Positions 55,080 through 64,000 of a stretch of 64,000 bases of DNA are shown here, one piece after another. The stretch comes from Ischnura elegans (lineage: Eukaryota; Arthropoda; Insecta; Odonata; Coenagrionidae). Location of the stretch: the NCBI RefSeq assembly GCF_921293095.1, contig NC_060251.1, forward strand, positions 56,871,585 through 56,935,584, in the 5' to 3' direction. Position numbers and translations under genes: made by a program. The stretch's first letter is position 1; every line of letters starts with the position of its first letter. The notes beneath the pieces are model-generated. The model had not been told where the DNA came from, made no database searches, and saw only the letters and a list, made by a program, of their open reading frames with translations.

Positions 55080-56550
55080 AGCAAAAAATAAGTGTGCTTG
55101 CGTGCAATCTTTGGTCCATGAAAGTTCTTTTAGCAATCAACTTACCACATTTTTCTAAAAAGTTCTCCCGAGAAAATACTATCCACTAAAAGTAATGCTT
55201 ATTAGATCATCAATATTACCCATTGGTTACAGGATGTTATTCATCAAGTCTATGGAAAAATATATACTTATGATATTCCACCAGTCTTAGCGTGAAACTG
55301 TGACCCTCATTTTCTGTGCGAACCGATACAATCGATTCGTATTAAATTATAAATACTCTGCCCACTCGTTTTAAAACAATCCCCTCCGCTAGTACTACTT
55401 GACCGGTACTGCTTTTTGCTTTTGTTTTAAATAATTTGTCTGTATTCGTCTTAGCAATAGGCGAAACGCTTTCGTGAAATCGAAAACTAGCTTCAATTCA
55501 ACGACTCTCTGGTATGTATTACGTGGACTTTTAAATATTCCGAGAATAGTCTCTCAACTGAACTTTTTGCTCCTCATGATATATGTCCGAAGGTTTGTTG
55601 TCAATGAGATAATGTAAGCAGAGGGCGGAGTCGCACACACCTGACAAGACTGAGGAATACTGGGAAATGAAAACGGTGAAGCAGCATCAAGGATACACGA
55701 GTAGGAAACGGTGTTTCAAGTCCTTTCAGTAATATTATGTGCGAGGCATTGCTGCAAGCACGAAGACACGTTAGATACTGAATATTCGACGCCACAGGGC
55801 CGTAGGTTATCAAAAACTAAAATTCTAGCTTCAATACCACAGCATGGCAAAGTTCAAGGTCCCTATACAACCGGTCGCTCAACCGTGAATCCGGAGTTTA
55901 CGAACTGTACTTCGCGTTGCGAAGTTTCACAGTTCTCACACTCGGTGATTCAACAAGAATGTGAGAATGGTTATACGTACTTGTTGTTACTCAATCTTCA
56001 ATACGATGTGCAGTTGTCTTAGATGTTACTATCATTAAACGTGTTAAACAGGCCAGACAAAATATGCCAAACTTAATTCTTTTATTTTTCAGTTAATTAT
56101 TTTCCTAGCTATTTCTTCCGACTACATCGCAAACTAAAGTAATTTGTATACCATTTGAATGATTTTGATTAGCATTATTTTCATAATAACATAAAAAATA
56201 GTGAAATTAATGTATCGCCCCACGCTTATGTGGTCTTTAGGCAGTTCCTACTTCATTTCTCGCTTCAGCCTCCTTCAGTGGTAATGCGAGTTGCGAATTT
56301 CAACTGTTTTTCGAAAGAGCGCTCGGGTAGCTCGTCCGAGATGAGATCTTTGGGGATGCGATCGTTCCTCCGTCATCATCTCTTCAATTTTGAAGTGAGT
56401 TGGGTAACCTTGACATTTACGGAATAAATGAGCTGGGAGCGCATGACGCTCGTCCTATCTTCGACCGTATCTGACGAATCTTCCATCTCTCCATTCAGCT
56501 AATTCCCCGCTCCACTCCATCAAAGTGTACGTGTGGGAGAGCGAATCGGT
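55080..56550. other. Unassigned spacer
   Basis: Frames at 55,601-55,813 (minus), 55,711-56,022 and 56,230-56,427 (plus) have no recognisable domain. I see no repeat. Confidence 0.3.
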
Positions 56551-56552
56551 CC

Positions 56553-57325
56553 ATTGATTATGCCCACTGCGAAGGTACGTTCATGCGATTTTCCTTTGCA
56601 GTTGACCCTCGCCATGGGATATTCGGCTCCGGAGTAGTGATGGAAAAATCGATTTCGATTAAAATCGAAAATCGAGTTTTAATAGTCCTTGATCGAGAAG
56701 ATCAAGATCGACCCATGATCATCGAGTATCGATCCGAATTCGATTTTTCACCTTCGATATTGAACATTTAATTTGATTTCGCTACCGGCCTATGATAACG
56801 TCATCTGCCCCTGTGAAAGACTTTAAAGCCGGTGACGTTGAAAAGGCACGCTCTCGATCACCAAGAAAGTGTCGCAACCTGTTGATCTTTTTTAAAACTT
56901 TTCGTGAATCTGAATGGATCCAATCGTTGATTCCAAAATTTTAATGTGTGCGTATTTGTAAAATTTTATTACTGGTAATTCAGTCATGTATTCTGAGTAA
57001 ATTTTTGGAGTTTATTTTTCTGCTTCTCAAATGTGCATTCTTAGTGTTTTTTCGCATGATTAAAAATTGTTTTGCACGAACTGTATATTTTAAAGAAAGA
57101 GCCATCGATTTTTACGATTCGTCGTACTTAAGGTTCAAATTTCGATATCTGTAGTGTAATCGCGCGTTTTAGTTCGATTTAAAATCGATTGATCGAAAAT
57201 TCGATGGTGACCCAATGTTATCCATCACTACATTGATTGTAACCCCTATTGAATGTGCGTTCATGCGAATTTTCTTTACAGATGACCTTCGCTATTGGAT
57301 ATTCATTCGCTCCGGATGACCGATC
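56553..57325 (+). repeat. ~80-bp direct duplication with J1 at the junction
   Basis: Copy 1 spans 56,553-56,634 and copy 2 starts at 57,231. Both have CATTGATT, then TGCGTTCATGCGA/TACGTTCATGCGA, TTTTC.TTTGCAG/TTTACAG, TGACCCTCGCC/TGACCTTCGCT, GGGATATTC/TGGATATTC and GCTCCGGA. Element J1 fills the gap exactly. Confidence 0.7.
56635..57230. mobile_element. Foldback element J1
   Basis: The termini TAGTGATGGAAAAATCGATT and, complemented, TAGTGATGGATAAC share their first nine or ten bases, then continue as ATCGAT-rich arms (GATCGAGAAGATCAAGATCG). The middle aligns with J2, including CTCAAATGTGCATTCTTAGTG against CTCGAAGGTGTATTTTGAGT. It is about 596 bp long, and internal frames are not meaningful. 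Superfamily unknown. Confidence 0.6.
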
Positions 57326-57329
57326 AATA

Positions 57330-58015
57330 AAGGAAATTCCATCGTTGGTTGAGTCTATAATACCTCTGGACGAGGATTTAGTTTAAAACGTATGAGAACA
57401 TGTAAACTTTTTGCGTTAAAGATGTTTTTCGTTAGTAAATACGTCGTAAAGTTAAAGAATTGGTGGCATTGGCGAGCAAAACATAATTTGCGAAATTTGT
57501 AATTAAAAAATCAGCTCAGGTCGTGTGCCGAATTCGTTGCAAGACTAATCCATCATTAAATTTGCATTGTATGCACGTAATTTCTACTGGATTTTATATT
57601 AAGTGCAGTTAGTGAACAGGCGCTAAGCAACATAAATCTCAATGATATTTTATTATCATAATTTATTATCAACTGCTTTTTTAAAAAAATTCAGTTCTAA
57701 AGGTACTATCCAATGCATATAAAAAGCTTTTTAGGATAACAATTTTTTCCTGAGACTTTTTCCATTTCTACTGTGTGGAAATATCAAATGATGAAAACCT
57801 ATGAGCTCAAATTAAATTAATATTATTTTCTTTGGAAGCATATTTTGACTTAATTCTGAGGAAACGGGTTGAAAGCAGTTGGAGAGGTCTAGATAGGTTT
57901 GTTCTATGAATAAATGTCAATACATATTACTGGGTTGCGAGACAGAAGAATTCGGGAATTCTATTGAACTCAAGAATAGTTAAATGCCATAAAAAATGAG
58001 TTAATATATGTTTGC
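57330..58015. other. Unassigned spacer
   Basis: I see no gene or repeat. Confidence 0.3.
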
Positions 58016-58021
58016 CAATCA

Positions 58022-58325
58022 TCATCATCATCATTAGTCAACAATCCTAAGATTGGTTGACGCAGGTCTCCTTTCCTCTCTCTTATCCGCTAGCCTTTTA
58101 ATAGCTACGTATTTCTTCTCTCTTAAATTATAACCTGCCCTGCCTTTCTTCCCTTCCACCTGTACTTCAATGATTGTCTTCATCTGACCCTCATGCCTCA
58201 AAATGTGGCTAACTATATTGTCCCGTCTTCTGCTTAAGGTTTTTAGAAGACTTCTCTTTCTCTCACTCTTCTTATTACTAACTCGTTACGTACTCGGTCG
58301 ATCCATTTTATCTTCATCATTATAC
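58022..58325 (-). pseudogene. LINE-E (RTE-like) 3' fragment, second copy
   Basis: The minus strand gives MKIKWIDRV, then a frameshifted region, SLLKTLSRRRDNIVSHILRH, KTIIEVQVEGKKG and KKYVAIKRLADKREE. A deletion removes part of the segment present in the 33.3-33.8 kb copy. It ends with TCTTAGGATTGTTGACTAAT and a TGATGATGATGATGA tail. It is 5'-truncated and more decayed than the first copy. Confidence 0.8.
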
Positions 58326-58329
58326 CTTT

Positions 58330-59440
58330 ACCAATGTACAAGAAATATACTAGAAATATTATAATTAATAATATCTACATATTTTCAACAGATTTCAAAT
58401 GTGAACTGTCTCAGGAATATAGGCTTAAAATTTTGCGGAAACACAAAGTTATATTTTTTATATCGTAGTACCTTAGAATAAAGTGGAAATGATTCAAGTC
58501 CCTGCGCTCATTCCTTCCCACTGAATGGGTTTCATACTCCGATTGATTGTCAGGGATACCCTATGCATCTTTTATGCGAAAAGTAATTCGCGATGACTTT
58601 GACTCCATATGGAGTCTCTGTATAAAGCGCCAAAATTTAAAAGAAAGTGTAGGTACTACCGAGGCTACTACGTCCTCAGGTCATTTTTCAAGTAAATCAA
58701 ACGTTAAAGTATACTGTGAAAAATTTTAAAATAATGATGGGGTACCGTTATGTGATTCAACTCGCAAAATCTTTCATACGGTAAATCGTTAAAACGGAAC
58801 ATCATCATACCTTCTTAGAAGACAAGTGAACTTAGCTGAAAATTTCAGCATCCTATTTTTAATAGGTTAAATATTTATGAGCATACGTTTGTTTTTTACA
58901 TTTATAAAGTCATATATATTTTTAGCATAACGTAATACTAGCGGTTGAGGAAAACGGTCGTGGCCTTCCTCTCGAAGAGAGGATGCTGTTCGAAAACTTT
59001 CCTCAGTGAATCACAATCCCAGATCCAAACTCAGGTGTAATGCGTTTCCTGAGGGTAAATTAACGAATACTAGAGAGGGCTTCGAAAATATTTCTCATCC
59101 ACGCTCGCAGTCAATACCAATTAGGGTCACCGCATTGTGCCTGGAACAATACATCACATTAGCGAATGTTTGAGCGGCGGGTACATCCATTAAATAGTTG
59201 TGCGCCGTCAAATGGCGGTTGACGTTATCCAGGTAATATTTAGCGCGTCCTTGAGCTTTCGCACCTTATGAAAACACGCTACTTTAATAGGTCAACGCCT
59301 TTCAATACCAGAAAGTCGACTTTTTTACGGAGTTAGGTAAGCGCTCGAAAGACACATATGGTGCTGAGAGAAAGAGGCTGAAAGAGAGAGATAAATACGA
59401 AGATAGAAAGAGAGGAGTCTGTTTACAGCATCCGCCGCGA
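58330..59440. other. Unassigned spacer
   Basis: A 60-codon frame (58,547-58,729) has no domain. A GA-rich stretch (59,370-59,420) is present. Confidence 0.3.
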
Positions 59441-59441
59441 G

Positions 59442-60036
59442 TATGGTCATGGAAACATCAATTTCGACATCGAAAATCGAGTTATCGTCAAAGATCGAGG
59501 AAATCGAGATTGAGTCATGATCTTCGAGTTTCGTTCCAAAATCGATCTTTCAACTTCGATCTTGACCATTCCGTTTCAATTACAATCAGATGCGTCTTTA
59601 CCCATCCGTACTGTATGAAAGGTTTTTCTCTAAGGTCGTTGAAATTGGAGAAGCATGCCCTCGGTCATCAAGAAAGTATCTCAAAGATTTTCAAAGCCGA
59701 ATGGCTCCAAGCGGTGATCTATAAATTTTGATATGCGCGTATTTGTATATTTTTACTAATTAGGTACTAATAATTAAGTCGTACTTTATGAGTAGATTTT
59801 TTGGGATTTTTTTTGTGCTCCTCGAAGGTGTATTTTGAGTTTTTTTCTTCGAATGATGTTAAACATATTTTCCGAATGAACGAACTGTATTTTTTATCAA
59901 ATGAGAACCGCCGATTTTTTTCGATTAACCGATTTTTGTTTCAAATTTCGATTGTTGCTGAAAAGTTGAGCTTTTTATATCGATTTAAAGTCGATTGCTC
60001 GAATAATCGATTTTGACCGATTTTTCCATCCCTACT
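59442..60036. mobile_element. Foldback element J2
   Basis: It starts TATGGTCATGGAAACATCAA and ends GACCGATTTTTCCATCCCTA. It is colinear with J1 across about 590 bp (GATCAAGAAAGT-type, TGCGCGTATTTGTA and ATCGATTTAAAGTCGATTG blocks). No target-site duplication is evident. Confidence 0.6.
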
Positions 60037-60039
60037 CGG

Positions 60040-60300
60040 TTCCCCTCCATACTCTGTTCCTCTCCCTCCTCCACTCCTTTCTGTATATTTCACATCTTCC
60101 CCCCCCCTACCCCCTTGTTTTGCCTCTTCTCCCTCCCTTCCCTTTCTTTCGTGTTCCATATACCTAATTCCCAAGTCATGTCGGTCTCGACTCTTGTTTT
60201 TCCATCGACGAGAGTGATAAAACAGCGGACTCAACAGCCATCGCAGTGACATCAGTTGATTGGAATCTCTGCGGGGATAAAATATTCGACTCACTTACTC
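60040..60300. other. Pyrimidine-rich strand-asymmetric stretch
   Basis: 60,040-60,150 is almost all C and T on the plus strand (TCTTCTCCCTCCCTTCC). Overlapping 117-codon minus and 78-codon plus frames arise from this composition and show no domain. Confidence 0.4.
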
Positions 60301-60304
60301 GGCG

Positions 60305-60560
60305 ACAGTGGCGCCGACTCCCTGAGGCTTGGGGGGGGGGGCCGAGCCCCCTCAAAAATTCGTTATAGGTGTGAGGAAAAAATGTGTCAGGCTTGTAGAT
60401 TTTCCCCGGAGTGTCCAGATATCGAGATTCGAGTTATCATGGTTCTAATGTTGATCATATGACTCTTCTAAAATGCTTAAAAAACTTAAAACTCACTACT
60501 TATAAAATTTCCCGGGGCAAGATCCCCGGTTTGGGCCCCCCCATATTTTTTGTAAATCCT
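60305..60560. repeat. Probable interspersed repeat with poly-G
   Basis: GGCGCCGACTCCCTGAGGCT is followed by a run of about twelve G, then GCCGAGCCCCCTC. The right part has CCCGGGGCAAGATCCCCGG and GGGCCCCCCCA. This arrangement resembles the ends of P-like MITEs, but no clean inverted termini are visible. Confidence 0.35.
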
Positions 60561-60940
60561 TGCTTGGCGATGATGCTGAAAGTTGTTTTGCATAGGTTTG
60601 GTTAGAGCTCGCGCTAAACTAAGCTATAGTCGCACGAAATACACACCAGACATGCCTGACCGGCAATCGGGATATCTAGGCTAGAATGGCGGGTAAGGAA
60701 AATGATTTAAAAAAATGCAAATTTCACTAATAGTGGCAATAACTTTGCACCCTTAAACACGACTGCCTACAAATTTACTTATTTCGTGCAGTGCTTTAAA
60801 GAAACCTTGTATTCGAGAGATAAGTGCTACCTTACTGTAAATTTTGAGTAAAATACAATTTTTGCTATAATTTTTTAGCCAAAGTCTAAAGGCTGAATAC
60901 ACAATTTAATGCAGTTCAAGTATTTTTTCAGATATGCTAT

Positions 60941-60993
60941 GTAATACCATAGAGTAAGTATATTCAAGTTATATCCTTACTCTATGGTATTAC
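60941..60993. repeat. Perfect 18-bp hairpin (copy 2)
   Basis: GTAATACCATAGAGTAAG (60,941-60,958) pairs completely with 60,976-60,993 around a 17-nt loop. It is related to 44,690-44,733. Confidence 0.9.
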
Positions 60994-60999
60994 ACAATG

Positions 61000-61284
61000 G
61001 GTCGCAAAAGCTGCTCATGGTTATGGGTGGCTATGGGTGGACTTGCAATAATATATAATGATTATGATATTAAACAGGTCTAGATAATAGCTGAGAGCTC
61101 ATTCAATCAATGCAGCTATTGCTTCTCATGCCCATAAATTGCATTGAGATTTAGGAATCATTTTTAGAGTCAAATTTGACTTATAAAGGAGATCTACGGA
61201 AAATGTCACCCACAAGGGCTTTATTATCATTAAAGTATTCTACCGATTAATGTGAATTTGCATGGAGTATTTGCAACTTACCTA
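61000..61284. other. Unassigned spacer
   Basis: I see nothing in this stretch. Confidence 0.3.
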
Positions 61285-61680
61285 ATTCCGGCCGTCTACC
61301 CTCCAGTCATGGACTCCCCTCCTAAATTCACAAAACGGCCCATTCCCTTTCATTCAAACTATAATTCCCATTCTCTTCATCTTCCTCTCAAACATTCGTT
61401 CCTGTAACACTCCCTAACCACTAAGTACTCTCGCCATCCATACCTTCTGTATCTTCCGTATCTTACCAATAAGTTACCCCTCCTCGCCCGACATATCCAG
61501 CATTTCGTCATTCCTCCTCATCTCCGACTACTTCACCCTTTCCTCTCCCTCTATTCGAACGCTTCTAATCTTCCCTCGACGTCTTCCTTCCTCAACGTGC
61601 ATTTTTCCGCACCGTAAAACGCTACACTCCAGATCACAATCTTCACAAACCTTTCCTTTAAATGCTTACATAAGGATCCT
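61285..61680 (-). pseudogene. LINE-D 3' fragment
   Basis: The minus strand follows the LINE-D order (MLDMSG-type, ERGNL and RQKVWMARVL-type regions, then a KGMG.F tail), alignable with the copies at 3.5, 7.0 and 28.2 kb. The frame is broken throughout. No target-site duplication was found. Confidence 0.6.
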
Positions 61681-61689
61681 ATCATCAGC

Positions 61690-63320
61690 TCCATCCGAGC
61701 CCTTAAAACTGGGGAAGAATCGTCTCTAACGGGAATAAAATCTCAACTTCTCTCGTGTCCTAAAACTTTTTAAGTGTTTTTTTTAATTAGGAGAAGTAAA
61801 GATTTGTACCACAATTCATCAAACTCAGCAAGGTCAAGGGTCAACTCTGATTTGACGCTGCGCGGAATGACCTTCTTATCATTCAGAAAATTGGAATATA
61901 GTATTTGTATTGAGTCACACAGTGGCGACGGTGTCCCCTTAAGAGGATATATCCTTCCTGCTGGACCGGTCTTATTTATTTTTTCTTGATGCTGTGTTGC
62001 GCGTAATAGGCTTACTTTGACATCTTCAAATTTTGAAAGCATAAGTAGTAAGCCTTGGTCAAGATTTGCCTGCTTCTTAGATATTGAAAAATTGGTCCAG
62101 AGAAAATATTGATGTAAAATTTTTAAACTTCAGTTACAGGCAAATTTTTGCATATGGTATATGCTTTAAACCTTCCGTTTAAGTTTCAAAATGGTAGCAT
62201 AAACGCTAAGCAGAAAATCGTCACAAAAAGAAACCGGTCTAGTCGGAGGTATGCGCGTCCTCTTAATACTGATCCGTTCATATTTTGAACCTAGCCCTTC
62301 GGAATGGAAGGCTGTCGCACTGTAATGCATCTTTAACCGTTATTCATCTGCGTATAGAGGCTAGTCAGCAAACGAGTTGATTTCACTTCAATGCCGACAC
62401 CTGAGATGAATTGTGCGAGGCCAGGAATGTGATTTTATCTTCTATTTCCTATATCTTTCCGGAAGAGATTATCCGAAATAATATACTTAAATATGTCCTG
62501 CTTTGAAGTTGAATGCCGCACTCAATCCACTAGCAGATACCAGTTCTGAGGTTTCCGCGGTGCTGTTGCGAAAAACATTATAACCAGTGTTGAGCAAGCG
62601 GTAGAATGTTTATAATAGAGTCTGCGTGAACTAAACTCGTCTTGGAAATAAAGAAATAAAAGTTTGTAAGGTTCACTATTATTTTAATATGGGCACCACC
62701 CGGGTTTCGTAACGTGGTTACATCTTTTATTTCCAATATGGAGAGGTTTCGTAAAGTAAAGCCTGAAGTTATCAGTTATAAACTCGTCTTATTTTTGAGT
62801 AATGAAGATAATACTGAATTGTCAAGAATAAAGTGTATATTCCATGGCTGTCAATGCAGGAAAATGCTTCAAATTATAAATGTCTGGGTATTTCTTTGAA
62901 AGAAGAGTCATAGTCAGTAATTCAGAGGTTTTAGTATTCAAGTCGCCTGAGTGTATTGCAGATGTTTTTCGAGAACGACAGTGTTTTCATTTACAAGCAT
63001 TTTACCTGTCGCTTTGTGATCCATTTGAAGTACTTTTGCGATCACTGAATATCATGAATCATAAGCAAAACATCGGTTATTGCCAGCTCTAAAATCAGTT
63101 GGCTAGTGTCTGAGAGTTTTGCATGAATATCTCCATAAAATCAAACTAGTACCTTCAAATAGGATTTTGTGGAGTCAATTTCAGCAAAATAATAGTCGAT
63201 AATTCTCTATTTTCTCAATCATCTATGAGATAAGAAATAGCCTTTTTAGCACATATTTAAGGAAATTTGCCTCAGGATGATATGTGCTTGTACGATAGGA
63301 AATAAGATAAAGAAGAAAAG
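61690..63320. other. Unassigned spacer
   Basis: Overlapping frames at 61,770-62,042 (minus, 90 codons) and 61,774-61,989 (plus), and frames at 62,714-62,899 and 62,880-63,092, have no domain. I see no repeat. Confidence 0.3.
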
Positions 63321-63321
63321 T

Positions 63322-63511
63322 CGGCCTCGGTGGCGGTGGGGTAAAGTCCTCGTTTGCCTATCCGAAGGTCGTGGGTTCGAATCCTGCCTGGGTAGGTTAT
63401 CCCTAACCAGGGCTTGGATGTTTGTGTCGTGCTTTGTTAATGTTGAAAACCCGTTGTAAAGGCCACAATGTGCTGTTTACGGGGAAATTAAATATAAATA
63501 AATAAATAAAT
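63322..63511 (+). repeat. SINE-D, well preserved
   Basis: The head has GGTGGCGGTGGGGTAAAGTC (A box) and GTCGTGGGTTCGAATCCTGC, containing a perfect B box GGTTCGAATCC. The body has GTTATCCCTAACCAGGG and AAAGGCCACAATGTGCTG. It ends in an (AAAT)n tail (about 63,490-63,511). This is the full layout of a tRNA-derived SINE and the best-preserved one in the window. The 60-codon frame across it is incidental. Confidence 0.85.
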
Positions 63512-64000
63512 CTTCTTGTAACATTTTTGAAATTTTTTTAGAGACATGATGTAAGAAAAAATGCTTTGGATTTATTTCGGAGTGCTACATTTCATAAAAT
63601 ATTTTCATTGGTTAAATACGTATTGTGGATGAAAACTCAACAGCTGAACTATAGGCTCGTAATTTTTTATATGAAAATGGGGATGTAGCATCAGCTATGC
63701 CTTTTTCCTGCTATGAAAGTTTTGCTGCTATGAAATTCATTAGTCTTCTCAAGGGCGGCGAGGCTTATGCAAAATTGAGAGGTCGTCAATTGCGAAAAAG
63801 CCTTTCAGAGAGAATATCTGACATTCTCTTTCACCGAACCATCGAAAAATGTCGAATATTGCCGAGTCCCAGTTCGCGACTTGATTTTGCGAAACAATCG
63901 AGTTTTCTTTCTTTCAAAAGGTTAACGACCATTCACTCATTTTCAAGCCATCCATGTAAATTAGTTTACGCTGTCAGAAAATTTTGTTTCAAAGGTTTAC
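63512..64000. other. Unassigned spacer
   Basis: I see no gene or repeat up to the window edge. Confidence 0.3.

Noticed and set aside
59941..60294. 117-codon minus-strand ORF rich in Gly, Glu and Arg
   Set aside because: It is produced by a purine-rich strand opposite a pyrimidine tract and overlaps foldback J2.
63277..63459. 60-codon plus-strand ORF
   Set aside because: It covers the SINE-D head and body; the tRNA-like structure and A/B boxes explain the sequence.

Overview
This 64 kb window looks like non-coding genomic DNA from an arthropod, most likely an insect with a large, AT-rich genome full of repeats. The sequence shows no operons or ribosome-binding sites, and no open frame exceeds about 140 codons. 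It does show tRNA-derived SINEs with A and B boxes, 5'-truncated LINE 3' ends with target-site duplications, mariner-type transposase remnants and many short foldback DNA transposons. The species cannot be named from this. I see no complete cellular protein gene. Parts of the window could be intronic, because it contains one plausible internal exon and several CpG-rich islands.

Layout. 1-12.5 kb: repeats. These are a head-to-head pair of SINE-A copies (1.1-1.35 kb), a hAT-type MITE inside a SINE-like sequence (2.6 kb), a triple nest of foldback element F carrying a LINE-D insertion and a MITE-G insertion (3.4-4.6 kb), foldback H1 (5.3 kb), a LINE-D copy with perfect 12-bp target-site duplications (6.9-7.5 kb), a pogo-like MITE (9.8-10.35 kb) and SINE-B (12.3 kb). 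12.7-15.4 kb: the most gene-like stretch. A CpG-rich, GA-repeat block is followed by about 1.1 kb of degenerate repeats resembling a long 5' UTR or non-coding transcript, then a GC-rich open segment with splice-like edges at 15,193-15,406. 17.9-23.6 kb: a partial copy of foldback M, intact element F2, H2 with a 126-bp tandem duplication, a LINE-L pseudogene, a SINE-A tail, a CpG-rich segment and a four-unit array with a period of about 205 bp. 26-34.5 kb: complete foldback M with a hammerhead-ribozyme-like motif, SINE-B2, J3, LINE-D, foldback N, a 73-bp near-identical duplication and element K interrupted by an RTE-like LINE.

34.7-40.5 kb: two further CpG-rich islands, one with CT repeats and GCCAT motifs, two SINE-C copies, dispersed repeat R1 and a direct duplication with a period of about 775 bp. 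43-51 kb: F3 with MITE-G inside it, two mariner-type transposase remnants (an N-terminal DNA-binding part and a C-terminal catalytic part), a second LINE remnant, repeat R2, and a mariner-like element with recognisable termini carrying a LINE-L insertion. 51.7-64 kb: a second hAT-type MITE with 8-bp target-site duplications, two full-length AT-rich foldbacks (J1, J2), LINE-E and LINE-D fragments, a perfect 18-bp hairpin and a well-preserved SINE-D at 63.3 kb.

How it fits together. The repeats form recurring families: SINE-A to D; LINE-D, LINE-E and LINE-L; and foldbacks F, G, H, J, K, M, N and P. Their nesting gives a relative insertion history. The findings most worth checking are the hammerhead-like motif in foldback M, the CpG/GAGA/repeat-rich candidate promoter and 5' UTR at 12.7-14.5 kb, the candidate exon at 15.2 kb, the nested insertions, and element J1 at the junction of an 80-bp direct duplication.
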